Source of the DNA: Snodgrassella communis
GTDB lineage: Bacteria; Pseudomonadota; Gammaproteobacteria; Burkholderiales; Neisseriaceae
NCBI RefSeq assembly: GCF_914768045.1
Contig: NZ_CAJZCD010000004.1
Span: 31,918-95,917, forward strand
Reading direction: 5' to 3'
DNA length: 64,000 bases
How positions within the stretch are numbered: position 1 is the first letter of the stretch; the number at the start of each line of letters is the position of its first letter. Under the pieces are notes generated by a model, which ran no database searches, was not told where the DNA came from, and was given only the letters and a program-made list of their open reading frames with translations. Both the position numbers and the translations under genes were made by a program. Positions 1-9,415 of this stretch are shown here, one piece after another.

Positions 1-811
1 GGCGCAAATGTTGGTAGAGGTTGCCCAGCAGATTTGCAGGCAGCAGACGGCTGCTGCTGCGCAGGACAAAGCAACTTAGGGCAGGTAATAGGGGCTGGCT
101 ATGGAGGCGGTGTTTAAGCCGCAGAAGCTGCCATTCGCTGCTGAGGTAGCGCAGTCCGCGCCGGCGTGCATGCATGTTGTGGCCAGCGCGGGCGTAGACG
201 AGGATTTCGGGCAGGTTGGCAGCGGGAAAACCGGCAGCTAGCAGACGCAGCCACAGGTTGTAGTCTTCCATCCACTGGTGGTGCTGATAGCCGCCTACTG
301 CCTGTACGGCACTTTTCCGATAGGCGGCAGCCATGTGGTTGATGGGATTGCGCCATTGGGCATAGTGGCGGATGGCACTGTCGCTAAGGGGCACTTGTCT
401 GACGGCACTGGTGTGTTCCGGGGTGGTACTGAATTCGGCTATCTGGCCGCTGAACAGGGCTATTTGGGGGTGTTGCTGGATATATGCCCATTGGTGCGCA
501 AAGCGTTCTGGTGCGCAGATGTCGTCGGTGTCCATGCGCATGATCCATTCATGCTGGCAATGCTGCAAGCCGATATTGAGGGCGTTACCAAGGCCGACGT
601 GTTGTGGCAGGGGGATGATTTGCAGCGGCAGCCGGGTTTGGTAGTGGCTGAGTACGTGATGCAATTCGGTGCCAATGCTGCCATCCAGTACGATGATGAT
701 TTCTTCTGGTTGTATGCTCTGCGTGCACAGGCTATCCAGACAGGTGCTGAGCCAGTCAGGTTGTTCCTGTGCATACAGGGAAAGCAGAACGGAAAAAGGA
801 CGGGTTCTCAT
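1..811 (-). CDS. GT2 family glycosyltransferase (AmsE-like), 3' end cut by window edge
   Basis: The minus strand reads open from an ATG at 811 to the window edge, about 270 codons, and lacks only its stop. The product starts MRTRPFSVLLSLYAQEQPDW and carries the GT-A nucleotide-sugar motif RMDTDDICAPERF around residues 85-97. Further on, GGYQHHQWMEDYNLWLRL matches the acceptor-side motif of amylovoran-type GT2 enzymes. It probably transfers a sugar from a nucleotide donor to a surface polysaccharide at the inner membrane. It is the last visible gene of a minus-strand cluster with Stealth, GT32 and flippase genes. A 144-base gap and a TATAAT-like box precede it, so it may also have its own promoter. 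The sugar and linkage cannot be told from the sequence. Confidence 0.85.
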   Translation of the reverse strand, partial: MRTRPFSVLLSLYAQEQPDWLSTCLDSLCTQSIQPEEIIIVLDGSIGTELHHVLSHYQTRLPLQIIPLPQHVGLGNALNIGLQHCQHEWIMRMDTDDICAPERFAHQWAYIQQHPQIALFSGQIAEFSTTPEHTSAVRQVPLSDSAIRHYAQWRNPINHMAAAYRKSAVQAVGGYQHHQWMEDYNLWLRLLAAGFPAANLPEILVYARAGHNMHARRRGLRYLSSEWQLLRLKHRLHSQPLLPALSCFVLRSSSRLLPANLLGNLYQHLR

Positions 812-861
812 TGTGCTGGCAGCAGTGGGTGTCTGTACCGGTAATCTGTGAAGATTTGTTT

Positions 862-867
862 ATTATA
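862..867 (-). promoter_or_regulatory. Candidate -10 box upstream of the GT2 gene
   Basis: The minus strand reads TATAAT about 50 bases upstream of the GT2 start, in the gap between the Stealth and GT2 genes. No good -35 hexamer is visible 17 bases further upstream, so this is only a candidate. Confidence 0.3.
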
Positions 868-955
868 TCGCAACAATGTTGGTCGGTGCCGCTTGGGTGG
901 CCGGCGCGGTGGGTTTGTGCTGTTAAATTAAGGATAGCTGTTGATTTTTTTATAA

Positions 956-2044
956 TTATAGATGCGATGGCAGTGGCAACTGGCTGCTGTTTTGTTCGAA
1001 TGAGGCCGGGTTGGGCAGGTAGTGTTCGTAGAATGTGTTCTGGATAGTGTTGAGTTGTGCCAGTTCGCTGCTGTTATTGCTGGTGCAGGTGTCGTTGAGG
1101 CAGACAAAACGGATTTCAGGATGTTGGTGCAGGTATTCGATGGCGCTGTTGAGTTCAGCCAGATTGCTGATGTTGCGTACGAAGCCATCGTTGTGTTTAT
1201 GAGGGACGAAAGCACCGCTGGCCAGATGCCAGTAGCGGTTGAGGTAGATGGTGAGGTCGTTGTGAGCTCGAAAGCGGTTGGCCGTGCAGGCGAGGATTTC
1301 CGGCTGGAAATGCTGATAGACCTGTTGCAGGGTGCTGCGGGTATATGGCTGGGGCAGGTGCCAGTGGGCAAACCAGAAGTAGTGGCGGTGGAGATATTTA
1401 AGCAGGGTGTTGCTGAGTTTTTCGCGCAGGCTGTAACTGGGGGCAAAAAGTTGCTGTGTGTTCAGGGTAGCGGGTTTATAGATGCGGTTAATCAGGGCGA
1501 TGTTGTTGTTGAGGGCGTCTACCCAGCTGTTCTGACCGCGTAGACGGCGAAACAGGGCACTGCGCTTGAGCCAGCCATGGCAGAGAAAGTCGACCGGCAG
1601 GCCGTGCTGAAACAGGCGTTCACGCGGGGTGGGACGCAGGATAACGGTGTCATCATTGAGGTAGACGAAGTGTTCGCTCAGGCCTTTGAGGTTGACCAGA
1701 TTCATTTCGATGGCAGATGAGTTGAATACGGGCAGGTTCTGCGGCTGGATAAACAATTGCTGATGGCTGACAATTTCGATTTTTGGATGGCCGGTTTGTA
1801 ACCAGTGCGGGCGCTGATCGGCGGTTATCAGGTAAATTTTATGATACCACGGGCAATTTTGTTCAATAGAGCGCAGTACGTAGCGCAGGGTACCGAAGTC
1901 CTGATAGCGGTTGCTGCCGGTGGCATCGCTGCGCCCATGATGCTGGGGCAGGTAGTGGTTTTTTTCAGCCTGCCATGCCGGGTCGCTGCCATCTACCCAT
2001 GGCAGGACGAAATCAATCGGGGCATTGTCGGTGTTGGTGTTCAT
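956..2044 (-). CDS. Stealth-family capsular polysaccharide phosphotransferase
   Basis: This 362-residue protein shows the conserved Stealth blocks. CR1 is DFVLPWVDGSDPAW near residues 12-25. CR2 runs from RYQDFGTLRYVLRSIEQN to HKIYLITADQ, around residues 46-76. A downstream block contains FVYLNDDTVI, and a CR4-like block RFVCLNDTCTSN lies near the C-terminus. Stealth proteins are hexose-1-phosphate transferases that build phosphodiester-linked capsules, for example the Neisseria meningitidis capsule polymerases, from UDP-sugars in the cytoplasm. The start codon overlaps the stop of the GT32 gene by one base, which implies translational coupling. Its presence suggests a phosphoglycan rather than a plain glycan. 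The repeat unit cannot be deduced. Confidence 0.88.
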   Translation of the reverse strand: MNTNTDNAPIDFVLPWVDGSDPAWQAEKNHYLPQHHGRSDATGSNRYQDFGTLRYVLRSIEQNCPWYHKIYLITADQRPHWLQTGHPKIEIVSHQQLFIQPQNLPVFNSSAIEMNLVNLKGLSEHFVYLNDDTVILRPTPRERLFQHGLPVDFLCHGWLKRSALFRRLRGQNSWVDALNNNIALINRIYKPATLNTQQLFAPSYSLREKLSNTLLKYLHRHYFWFAHWHLPQPYTRSTLQQVYQHFQPEILACTANRFRAHNDLTIYLNRYWHLASGAFVPHKHNDGFVRNISNLAELNSAIEYLHQHPEIRFVCLNDTCTSNNSSELAQLNTIQNTFYEHYLPNPASFEQNSSQLPLPSHL

Positions 2045-2796
2045 TAATGTTTCCGTTTGAGCAGGGTGATGAGTTTCTGGCTGTTGTGGGCGCCGAGGGT
2101 GGTTCTCAGGAGGTTGAGTAGCCGGCGTTTGAGCTGGTCGATGCGTTTGCTGTCGTTAAGCCATGTGCCATCGTAGTGATGAATGCAGACGGTATTGGCG
2201 GTGCGGTTCAGTTCATGGGTATAGGCGTTTTTGGCCATGAAGTAGTCGCTGGGGTAGACGCAGACGTAGCCGGGGACTTCCTGCTGCTGGTTGTTGAGGA
2301 TAATGCCGTGCTGCTGGTAGAGCTGTTTGAATAGCTGATTGATGGTGATGAGTTGCTGCGGGTTGAATTCGAGGTTCTGGTATTGCTGCCAGATGTCCTG
2401 CATGAGGGTGCTGCCGGCTTCACAGCCCATGACGCCGGCCTGTGGGTTACAGGTGAGCTGGCGGGTGTAGGGATTCATGCCCTGCTCGAAACCAGTAAAG
2501 CAGTGATGGTGCAGGAAAGGGTCGAATGAGGCCACCATCTGTACGTCAGTGTCCAGATAAATACCACCGTGCTGATACAGTACCTGAATGCGACAGACGT
2601 CGGCAACAAAGGCATATTTGCCGGCGGCGTAGGCGGCGCGGGCGTAGGGATTGGCCTGATAGTCGAAGTTGTGTTCGTTCCATAGCTGGATTTGGTAGTC
2701 GGGCAGAAACTGGCGCCAGCTATCCAGATAGCGCTGGGTGGTGGCAGGTAGTGGCTGAGAGCCAAACCAGCAGTAGTGAATCAGTTTGGGTATCAT
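2044..2796 (-). CDS. GT32-type glycosyltransferase (DXD sugar-binding region)
   Basis: This 250-residue protein begins MIPKLIHYCWFG, the usual start of OCH1 / capsular polysaccharide synthesis family glycosyltransferases. It has the DXD-containing segment GGIYLDTDVQ around residues 77-86, where DTD binds the metal and nucleotide-sugar donor. The gene overlaps the flippase stop by four bases (ATGA) and the next gene by one, so the three are surely co-transcribed. It probably adds a hexose to the growing surface glycan in the cytoplasm. No signal peptide or membrane segment is seen. The donor sugar is unknown. Confidence 0.82.
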   Translation of the reverse strand: MIPKLIHYCWFGSQPLPATTQRYLDSWRQFLPDYQIQLWNEHNFDYQANPYARAAYAAGKYAFVADVCRIQVLYQHGGIYLDTDVQMVASFDPFLHHHCFTGFEQGMNPYTRQLTCNPQAGVMGCEAGSTLMQDIWQQYQNLEFNPQQLITINQLFKQLYQQHGIILNNQQQEVPGYVCVYPSDYFMAKNAYTHELNRTANTVCIHHYDGTWLNDSKRIDQLKRRLLNLLRTTLGAHNSQKLITLLKRKH

Positions 2797-4268
2797 TGGG
2801 CAGGACGGCGATAGATGAGAAACAGCAGAAGGGCGAAAGGTATGGCGGTGCTCAGGCCGGTAATGCAGCTCAGTTTAATCCAGTCCAGATAGTTGTGTAC
2901 GCTGATGCTGCTGACGGGTTGCCAGCCGATGGTGATGGTGATGGCGATGGTGGCAAATACCACCAGCCATAACAGGTAAGGGCGTATGCAGGACAGGGAC
3001 AGGATATGTTTGCAGGTGTAATGTACCATTTCGCTGCTGCGGTAAAGGAAGGATACCAGTGCGGCCAAGAGGATGCCGGCACTGCCCCATAACTGGATAA
3101 AGCACAGGGAGCAGGCAATGTTGAGACCTGCTTCAAGCAGTGCCTGTGGTTTGGTGGCTTTGTAGCGGCCAGCGGCCATGATGATGGTCATGCTGGGGAT
3201 ACGGCTGTTTTCGATGATGCCTACCAGTAAAAACAGAATGGCCAATGCTGGCTGGTGGTAGTTGGCATCAGTCATGTTGTGGGTGTAGAGCTGAATAAAA
3301 GGTGTCAGCAGTAGGCCGGTACAGGTGTAAACCCAGCCGAGAAAGCACATGAAGAGGCGATTATAGCGGCAGAAGTTGTGCCGGACACGTTCGGGGTTGG
3401 TGGCGAGACTATGGCCGAAGATGGCTTGCATCCCCTGCGACAGGGATTGTAGAGCCATTTTGATGGCACCAAAAATCAGGGCATAGACGGCGTAAATGCT
3501 GGCATCTTTTAGTGACAGGAAAAGGGTAATCAATACCAGTGGGGAGCTGAATATAAGCAGGCCGGTAAGCTGGTGGGTGAGGGCATCCCAGGTTTGTTGC
3601 AGCTTGTAGGCGTTGTGTTTGTTGTAGTACTGATTCAGGTTGTCGTAGTGGTGTTTGACATACTGGCGGTAGAGCAGGAATTTACTCGCCTGTATCAGGG
3701 TAGAGGCTATCTGTACGGTAAGGATGTTATAACCGGCGCTAATCAGCCAGTAGCAGACGGCAATGTTGGCGAGGATGCTACCAGCCTGTATGGTGGAAAT
3801 GATGTAGGTTTTCTGGTCGGCGGTGAGCAGTGCGCGGTAGCTGCCAAACAAGAAGAAATCAAGGATGTTGACCGCACCCATTACCAGTACCATATAAAAG
3901 GTGAGGCTGGCGCTGATTTCGTTGTGGGTAAGCCATGCAAGCAGGATGGCCAGTGCCAGTAGCGCAATGACAAACAGGCTGCCACAAATGCGATAGAAGT
4001 GATGGGTGGCTGCGAGAATGCGATTACGCAGCTGGTTGTCGCGGGTGGTGAGTGCCTGATAGAGGGCAACAATAGCGGCGGCGCCAATGCCAGCCTCAAG
4101 CAGGGTGAGATAGGCAATAAACTGTTTGATGGAGGCGAGCATGCCATTGGTAGCCGAACCATAGGTAACGACAATCAGTGGCGGAAGAATGAATCCGCCC
4201 AGTGCAGTTATCAGTTGTAGTAACAGATTGGCGGATATGTTTTTCAGGATAACTGCACGGGTACTCAT
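2793..4268 (-). CDS. Polysaccharide flippase / O-antigen translocase (MATE/MVF-like)
   Basis: The 491-residue protein is strongly hydrophobic throughout, with about 12-14 predictable membrane helices and a short cytoplasmic start (MSTRAVILKNISANLLLQ). Its pattern matches Wzx-like polysaccharide transporters, which flip undecaprenyl-linked repeat units across the inner membrane. The position directly upstream of two transferase genes, with overlapping stop and start, supports this role. A Stealth-type capsule usually needs no Wzx, so this flippase may serve a different glycan, or the locus may be a hybrid. The exact substrate is not visible. Confidence 0.8.
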   Translation of the reverse strand: MSTRAVILKNISANLLLQLITALGGFILPPLIVVTYGSATNGMLASIKQFIAYLTLLEAGIGAAAIVALYQALTTRDNQLRNRILAATHHFYRICGSLFVIALLALAILLAWLTHNEISASLTFYMVLVMGAVNILDFFLFGSYRALLTADQKTYIISTIQAGSILANIAVCYWLISAGYNILTVQIASTLIQASKFLLYRQYVKHHYDNLNQYYNKHNAYKLQQTWDALTHQLTGLLIFSSPLVLITLFLSLKDASIYAVYALIFGAIKMALQSLSQGMQAIFGHSLATNPERVRHNFCRYNRLFMCFLGWVYTCTGLLLTPFIQLYTHNMTDANYHQPALAILFLLVGIIENSRIPSMTIIMAAGRYKATKPQALLEAGLNIACSLCFIQLWGSAGILLAALVSFLYRSSEMVHYTCKHILSLSCIRPYLLWLVVFATIAITITIGWQPVSSISVHNYLDWIKLSCITGLSTAIPFALLLFLIYRRPAQ

Positions 4269-4292
4269 GAAGCCTCTGGGCGATTTGCTAGC

Positions 4293-5123
4293 TTACTGAC
4301 AGTTACCGCTGCGTTGTATACGGCCGTAACGACCAGTAATGGCGTTAATGTCATGTATGGCTGAGTTGTCCACGCTACTGAATACAACGCGCATTTTGGC
4401 AATGCTGGTGGCGGAGTGAGCAGACTGGCTGTCACTATCACTGTCACTGCTGCTGCCGCCCAGAGTGGTGACGAAAGCATCGCTGAATCCCTGCATTTTG
4501 GCGCGTGCCATTAAGCTTTCGGCGTCTTCGCGTCGGTTGAATACACCGAGGCTGACTTTGCCCTGATTGATTCCGTAGTCAAAACCTTGCTCCTGTAGAC
4601 GCGCACGCGTGTTGCTGTCGCTACTGGAGGAGAGTGCCACCATGTAACGGGTGGGTGTGGGTGCACGATGTGGTTTGGTTGTGTTGCTGACCTGTTCGAT
4701 GAAGCGGCTGGTGGTAAACGGCCAGTGATTAAGCAGACCTTTGATTCGGTGAAAATCATCTTCTGGCAGGGTGACTGTGGCAGTACAGGTATTGGTTGTG
4801 GGTGTAGTCGGTTTTTCCGATTTGTCGGACTTGTCGGATTTGTCCACGTTAGTGGGATTGTCTGTCTTTGGTTTGTTAGCCGCAACGGTATCGATTTTGC
4901 TGGCGGTTCTGGCAACCGGCATGCTGCTGGCAGTCGCCTCAACATCGTGGCGCACACTGATGTCCGGATTGGCTGGTGCGACCGTTTCAACAGCAGGGCT
5001 GGGGGCACTGGCCACACTGGCCACAGCGGGCGAGGCAGAAATACCATGTACCAATTTACCAGCTATCATGCTGCCGAAAACAATAATATTTAATGCTACT
5101 AAGATTGCAAACAGCCATTTCAT
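4293..5123 (-). CDS. SPOR-domain membrane protein
   Basis: The 276-residue protein has one N-terminal membrane helix (WLFAILVALNIIVFGSMIAG) and a low-complexity linker rich in Ala, Pro, Ser, Thr and Lys, with the tandem motif KSDKSDKSEK near residues 94-103. A SPOR-like fold follows around residues 155-215 (RYMVALSSSSDSNTRARLQE, then VSLGVFNRREDAESLMARAK). SPOR domains bind denuded septal peptidoglycan, so a role in envelope or division is likely. The start codon overlaps the birA-coaX stop by four bases, an order also known from Neisseria. The C-terminal 60 residues, rich in SD, have no known domain. The linker repeat is 9 bp at the DNA level and could vary in copy number. Confidence 0.78.
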   Translation of the reverse strand: MKWLFAILVALNIIVFGSMIAGKLVHGISASPAVASVASAPSPAVETVAPANPDISVRHDVEATASSMPVARTASKIDTVAANKPKTDNPTNVDKSDKSDKSEKPTTPTTNTCTATVTLPEDDFHRIKGLLNHWPFTTSRFIEQVSNTTKPHRAPTPTRYMVALSSSSDSNTRARLQEQGFDYGINQGKVSLGVFNRREDAESLMARAKMQGFSDAFVTTLGGSSSDSDSDSQSAHSATSIAKMRVVFSSVDNSAIHDINAITGRYGRIQRSGNCQ

Positions 5124-6847
5124 GCGTATTCAACCCAATTGAGTAAACCGTAAATCACTAAATTATCCACAATTTCAATGCGGTTGTCTAAGACAAATGT
5201 ATTGGGTAATGCCTGAGCTACTTTATTGGCACCGCCGCCGGTGATAATGATGTCGACAGGCTTGCCGGCGCCGATTTTCTGTTGTAGGCGCGTATGCATC
5301 AGTACGATGGCACCACAGACTGCATCCATGATGCCGCTGGCCATGGCATTCGGTGTGGTAGTGGCAAAAGCATAGGGTTTGCCTAGTGGGCGGTTGAGGT
5401 TGGCTGTGCGTTTGGATAAGGCTTCTTTCATTAAGTGAAATCCCGGCAGGATGCTGCCACCCAGATAATGATTGTTATCGGTAAGCGCATCTATTGTGAC
5501 GGCTGTACCACAGCTGATCACGACGCAGGCCTGCTGGCTGTAACGCCGGCAGCCAATTACGTTAAACCAGCGATCGGCACCATGTTCAGCCGGATTGCGG
5601 TAATGATTATAGATGCCAAGCGCTTCCGGCATGGAGGACAGCCACGTTACTGAGCACGGCAGTATGCTGGCAATTTGTTGCTGACGTACTTTGCTACAAA
5701 CAGCACAGCCGATAATGCGTTGTACGCTGGCACCATGTTGTGCCCAGTCCTGTATTAAAGGTTGCAGGTTGTAATAGGCTGCTTTGCCATAGCTGAGTAT
5801 GCAACCGTTTTCTACCCATGCCCATTTAAGTTTGCTATTGCCCGCATCCAGCAGTAGATAACGTTTTTTGCTGCTCTGTGTCTTGGGGCACTGCGCTGCG
5901 CCCGGGCGCAGGCTGATTTCGCCGGTAACAAAGCTACGTTCACCGCTGGCAGTTTGCAGCAGCAGGGCTCCAGACGCAGCAATGCCACTGACTGTGCCTT
6001 CGGCAAGGTTACAGCCATCGACTAACAGATGTACCAATTGTCCCTGATCACGATGCAGCAGATTGTAATCATTCAGAAACGGGTTGAGTCCATGCTGATT
6101 GAAGTGTGGAAGGTATTGTACCAGCCGAGCCAGAATACCCTGAAAAATCTGTGTTACCTGTGCCTGCGGCTGTAGTGACTGAATGGCAGTGGCTGTGCCT
6201 ATCTGATCGGGAATACTGAAGTTTAAGCCAATACCGATGATGGCGGTAGTTTGTTTCTGTTGTGGTATGGTTTCAATCAGGATGCCACCGAGTTTGCTGT
6301 TATCCAGCATCAGGTCATTCGGCCATTTGATTTGTGCTGTTATGCCTAGCTCGCGCAGGGTTTGGGCTACAGCCAGTGCTACAACCAGTGCCAGACCGCC
6401 TAATTGAGCCTGTGGACGCAGGAATGACCAGCTCAGGCTGAACATCAGGCATTCGCCGATACGATTTTGCCATGACTTACCCTGCCGGCCACGGCCAGCA
6501 GTCTGTTCATAGGCCAGACAGATTTGGGGCGGGATGTCAGTAGGGGCGTGGCGCAGTTGCTCCAGTAGGATGGTGTTGGTGGAGGTGGTTTGTACCAGCA
6601 GGCGCGGATTAAACCCATGCTGGCGGGCACAATCATTAAAAATGTGTTCTGGTATCAGTGCCAAGGTTTTGGTGAGTTGCCAGATGTCATTGTGTTGACG
6701 CAGCAGATTTTGGATATGGACAGGCATTTCCTGCCAGGCTGCATTGAGCTGGGGAATTTTTTTATTCAGGGTATTTGCCAGTGTTCGGACATTATGTGCC
6801 TGACCATCAGCAAGTAGAGCCAGTAAAGGCCAAAACGGTGTGTTCAT
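5120..6847 (-). CDS. birA/coaX: Bifunctional biotin-protein ligase / type III pantothenate kinase
   Basis: This 575-residue fusion has an N-terminal winged helix (residues 1-65), then a biotin ligase domain with GRGRQGKSWQ and KWPNDLMLD (about residues 80-320). A CoaX domain starts at LLLDAGNSKLKWAW (about residue 330) and includes CGTAVTIDALTDN and a GGAN motif near the end. BirA biotinylates the acetyl-CoA carboxylase carrier protein. CoaX phosphorylates pantothenate in the first step of CoA synthesis. The fusion is typical of Neisseriaceae. The stop overlaps the SPOR gene start. The winged helix suggests possible DNA binding and repression of biotin genes, but none are in the window. Confidence 0.92.
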   Translation of the reverse strand: MNTPFWPLLALLADGQAHNVRTLANTLNKKIPQLNAAWQEMPVHIQNLLRQHNDIWQLTKTLALIPEHIFNDCARQHGFNPRLLVQTTSTNTILLEQLRHAPTDIPPQICLAYEQTAGRGRQGKSWQNRIGECLMFSLSWSFLRPQAQLGGLALVVALAVAQTLRELGITAQIKWPNDLMLDNSKLGGILIETIPQQKQTTAIIGIGLNFSIPDQIGTATAIQSLQPQAQVTQIFQGILARLVQYLPHFNQHGLNPFLNDYNLLHRDQGQLVHLLVDGCNLAEGTVSGIAASGALLLQTASGERSFVTGEISLRPGAAQCPKTQSSKKRYLLLDAGNSKLKWAWVENGCILSYGKAAYYNLQPLIQDWAQHGASVQRIIGCAVCSKVRQQQIASILPCSVTWLSSMPEALGIYNHYRNPAEHGADRWFNVIGCRRYSQQACVVISCGTAVTIDALTDNNHYLGGSILPGFHLMKEALSKRTANLNRPLGKPYAFATTTPNAMASGIMDAVCGAIVLMHTRLQQKIGAGKPVDIIITGGGANKVAQALPNTFVLDNRIEIVDNLVIYGLLNWVEYA

Positions 6848-7008
6848 AAAATGGCATCACCATAGTTATTATGGATAACAATGGGTTAGCCCGGTATTGC
6901 TGCTTCTGCTGCGTAGCCGGGCGCGGGTAGACTATGTCAACGGTTGTGCAGTTGCAACCGCTATGAATATTAGCGCATGGTTGGGAAACTGTCTCTGTTT
7001 GTTGAGGC

Positions 7009-8088
7009 TTATTCAACCACAATTTTGGGGAAACGCTGGCTGTAGTCTTTGCCCTGATCTGCCAGTGCCTGAACCAGTTTCCATGCGGCTTGTTCGTACA
7101 GATTGGCAATTTCAGGCTGCTGTTGTGCCAGTATGCAGGCGGTACCGTTATCCATGGCTTCACGTACAGTCAATGTTAATGGTAGCTGACCCAGCAGGGG
7201 AACGCCAAGTGTGGCTGCCAGTTCTTTACCGCCATCCTGCCCGAAAATGGATTCAGTATGGCCACATTGAGAACAGATATGTACGGACATGTTTTCGAGC
7301 ACGCCAAAAATGGGAATATTGACTTTCTGAAACATATTCACAGCTTTGCGTGCATCAATCAGAGCCACATCCTGCGGGGTGGTGACTACTACAGCACCGG
7401 TAACCGGAATTTTCTGTGCCAGTGTCAGCTGGATATCGCCGGTACCGGGTGGTAAATCGATAATCAAGTAATCCACATCATCCCACTGACTTTGAAACAG
7501 TAGCTGCTGCAAGGCCTGACTCACCATCGGACCGCGCCAGATAACTGCCTGATCGGTATCGACCAGAAAGCCCACTGACATCACCTGAATTTCACCGGCA
7601 GCCATCACTGGAATCATCTGACCTGCATGCTGGCACGGTTCTTGTCCGGCCACACCAAGCATAGTGGGCTGGCTGGGGCCGTAAATATCGGCATCAAGCA
7701 CACCTACGCGCGCACCCATACGGCTTAAAGCTACCGCCAGATTGGCGCTGGTGGTGGATTTACCTACCCCACCTTTGCCTGACGCTACGGCGATGATGTT
7801 TTTTACGCCGGCAATGGTCTGTACGCCAGGCTGTACTTTATGTTTGCCGATAGCCAGCTGTACCTGTACAAATAATGGTGTATCGCCAAATTCGGCAGTG
7901 ATAGCCTGATCGATACGCTGTTGCAGTTCTTCAATAAGGTGTGCAACCGGATAGGGAAAGGTAAGGTCAAGATGAATGCCATCACTGTCGATGGTAACGT
8001 TACTTACGGCTTTTTCACTGCCCAAAGTACGGTTACTGGCTGGAATGATGATGCTGTTGAGTAAGGTCGTAATGGATTGTGTGTTCAT
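7009..8088 (-). CDS. apbC: Iron-sulfur cluster carrier protein (Mrp/NBP35 ATPase)
   Basis: This 359-residue P-loop ATPase starts with a DUF59/MIP18-like domain (residues 1-95). The deviant Walker A motif ASGKGGVGKSTTSANLAVAL follows, then DADIYGPSQP, and a CxxC pair in HICSQCGHTES near residue 270 that would hold a transient [4Fe-4S] cluster. ApbC/Mrp proteins deliver Fe-S clusters to apoproteins in the cytoplasm. It lies 88 bases downstream of a membrane-protein gene on the same strand and is followed by a 160-base spacer before birA-coaX. Length and motifs are complete. Confidence 0.93.
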   Translation of the reverse strand: MNTQSITTLLNSIIIPASNRTLGSEKAVSNVTIDSDGIHLDLTFPYPVAHLIEELQQRIDQAITAEFGDTPLFVQVQLAIGKHKVQPGVQTIAGVKNIIAVASGKGGVGKSTTSANLAVALSRMGARVGVLDADIYGPSQPTMLGVAGQEPCQHAGQMIPVMAAGEIQVMSVGFLVDTDQAVIWRGPMVSQALQQLLFQSQWDDVDYLIIDLPPGTGDIQLTLAQKIPVTGAVVVTTPQDVALIDARKAVNMFQKVNIPIFGVLENMSVHICSQCGHTESIFGQDGGKELAATLGVPLLGQLPLTLTVREAMDNGTACILAQQQPEIANLYEQAAWKLVQALADQGKDYSQRFPKIVVE

Positions 8089-8176
8089 ATAAGTTTAATT
8101 TGCAACTGTATTGCTGGCGCATATTTTACCCTATATTAGCCAGCAGCCAGTGTTTGCTTGAGGCTGCGCCGGTTAA

Positions 8177-8701
8177 TCAGGATGGTGACTGAGTGCTTGC
8201 AGGTTGGCCGGAGTTATCCGAATCATCCATACTACTGTGCTGCCGATACCGGATCCAGAGTAAATGCAGACACAAGCCAGCCGGATACAGTAACAGGATT
8301 GAAACCATGAGATAATGCAGATTATGCCATTCAATGACATGATGGCCGTGAACCAGTGCCCATAATGCCCATAACCATTGCCACCATGCAGGCAGGCTGA
8401 AAGCCAGTACAATCAGCAGTGCGGCCACTCTTACCGGTGTCAGTGGCCAGAACTGATGTCGCTGCACGGCACGATTCAGTTGCAGCAGGATGTAGAAGGT
8501 AAAGCTGAGGGTTAATACCATGCCTCCATTGGCGATTACTTGCAACCAGCTGAAAGCGATTTCTGGTGATACCGGTAAATTATTTCGTGGCACCGGTGTT
8601 GGTTCTAGTGAAATGCTGGCAACAATATTCAGGCCGAAACCGTAAATCAGATCCAGCCATAACAATAATAATGGCCAGGTACGCTTCAGTCGTTGAAACA
8701 T
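8177..8701 (-). CDS. Hypothetical integral membrane protein
   Basis: I do not recognise this protein. From the ATG at 8701 it is 174 residues with about four hydrophobic stretches (WPLLLLWLDLIYGFGLNIVA, MVLTLSFTFYILLQL, VAALLIVLAFSLPAWWQWLW, LMVSILLLYPAGLCLHLLWI) and a hydrophilic tail ending in Ser, Asp and Gln. The frame stays open further upstream to a TTG at 8902, but there is no ATG there and the added sequence does not look membrane-like, so I prefer the inner ATG. There is no clear ribosome-binding site. It precedes apbC on the same strand. No catalytic motif is visible. Confidence 0.6.
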   Translation of the reverse strand: MFQRLKRTWPLLLLWLDLIYGFGLNIVASISLEPTPVPRNNLPVSPEIAFSWLQVIANGGMVLTLSFTFYILLQLNRAVQRHQFWPLTPVRVAALLIVLAFSLPAWWQWLWALWALVHGHHVIEWHNLHYLMVSILLLYPAGLCLHLLWIRYRQHSSMDDSDNSGQPASTQSPS

Positions 8702-9415
8702 TGCTGTGTAACCATGAGAACCAAGAATAATGTGACAGTGTAACCATTGGTACAGGCTGCTGTAAATGGCTTTCAAATGGATGCTTCCGAAAAAAATGGC
8801 CGAAATTACGGTTGCGCTGTTTGTAATACTTTGTTGTACAGGTTGCCTTGGTATGCGGCAGCTGCTGTATAAAAAATAATTAATGATTGCAAAGTCGGGC
8901 AAATACAGAAGTGGTGCAGTAATGGGCTTTGATGTTTGGCTGTATCAAGTTTTTTATAATTATTTTCTGGCTGTATTTGTGTTTTGAATATTTATGGCTT
9001 CTCAGTTAGCTGATGACCATCACTGGCATGGGACTTAGACAGCAGGTTTTGCTGCACATATATGTTTCAAGTTTGGGTGGATTAAAATAATTTCGCTGTT
9101 ATTTGATTTTTGTGGTTTTAATTTGTCAGTCTGATTTGCAGGTGTTTATATGTTAGTGAGGTTTAGTAATTTCAATTTATACAGGAATGGCCGTTAGGTT
9201 GAATTCTTATGCCTTTAGGGTGAAGAAGAATTATATTCAGATATCAGGAATTTAATTTAGTTGAATAATTGTAAGACTATTAAACGGCAATTTTTGTTTT
9301 TTTGAGTTAGAATAAACACTCAAATTTAGTTGATTTTCAATTTTTATTGAATTTTTATTTGTTTTCAGACCTTTAATTAGGTCTTTTTTATTTTCGGCTT
9401 TTGAGAAACAACACG
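8702..9415. other. AT-rich intergenic region upstream of the FadL-type porin gene
   Basis: About 700 bases hold no convincing gene on either strand. The region should carry divergent promoters for the membrane protein and the porin. A 5-bp stem (AGACC / GGTCT, 9367-9384) with a T-rich tail lies just upstream of the porin start and could be a weak terminator or leader hairpin. Nothing else structured was found. Confidence 0.5.

Noticed and set aside
278..1543. Plus-strand open frames of 188 and 173 codons over the first genes
   Set aside because: They are antisense to the GT2 and Stealth genes, whose motifs are clear, and have no recognisable domains of their own.
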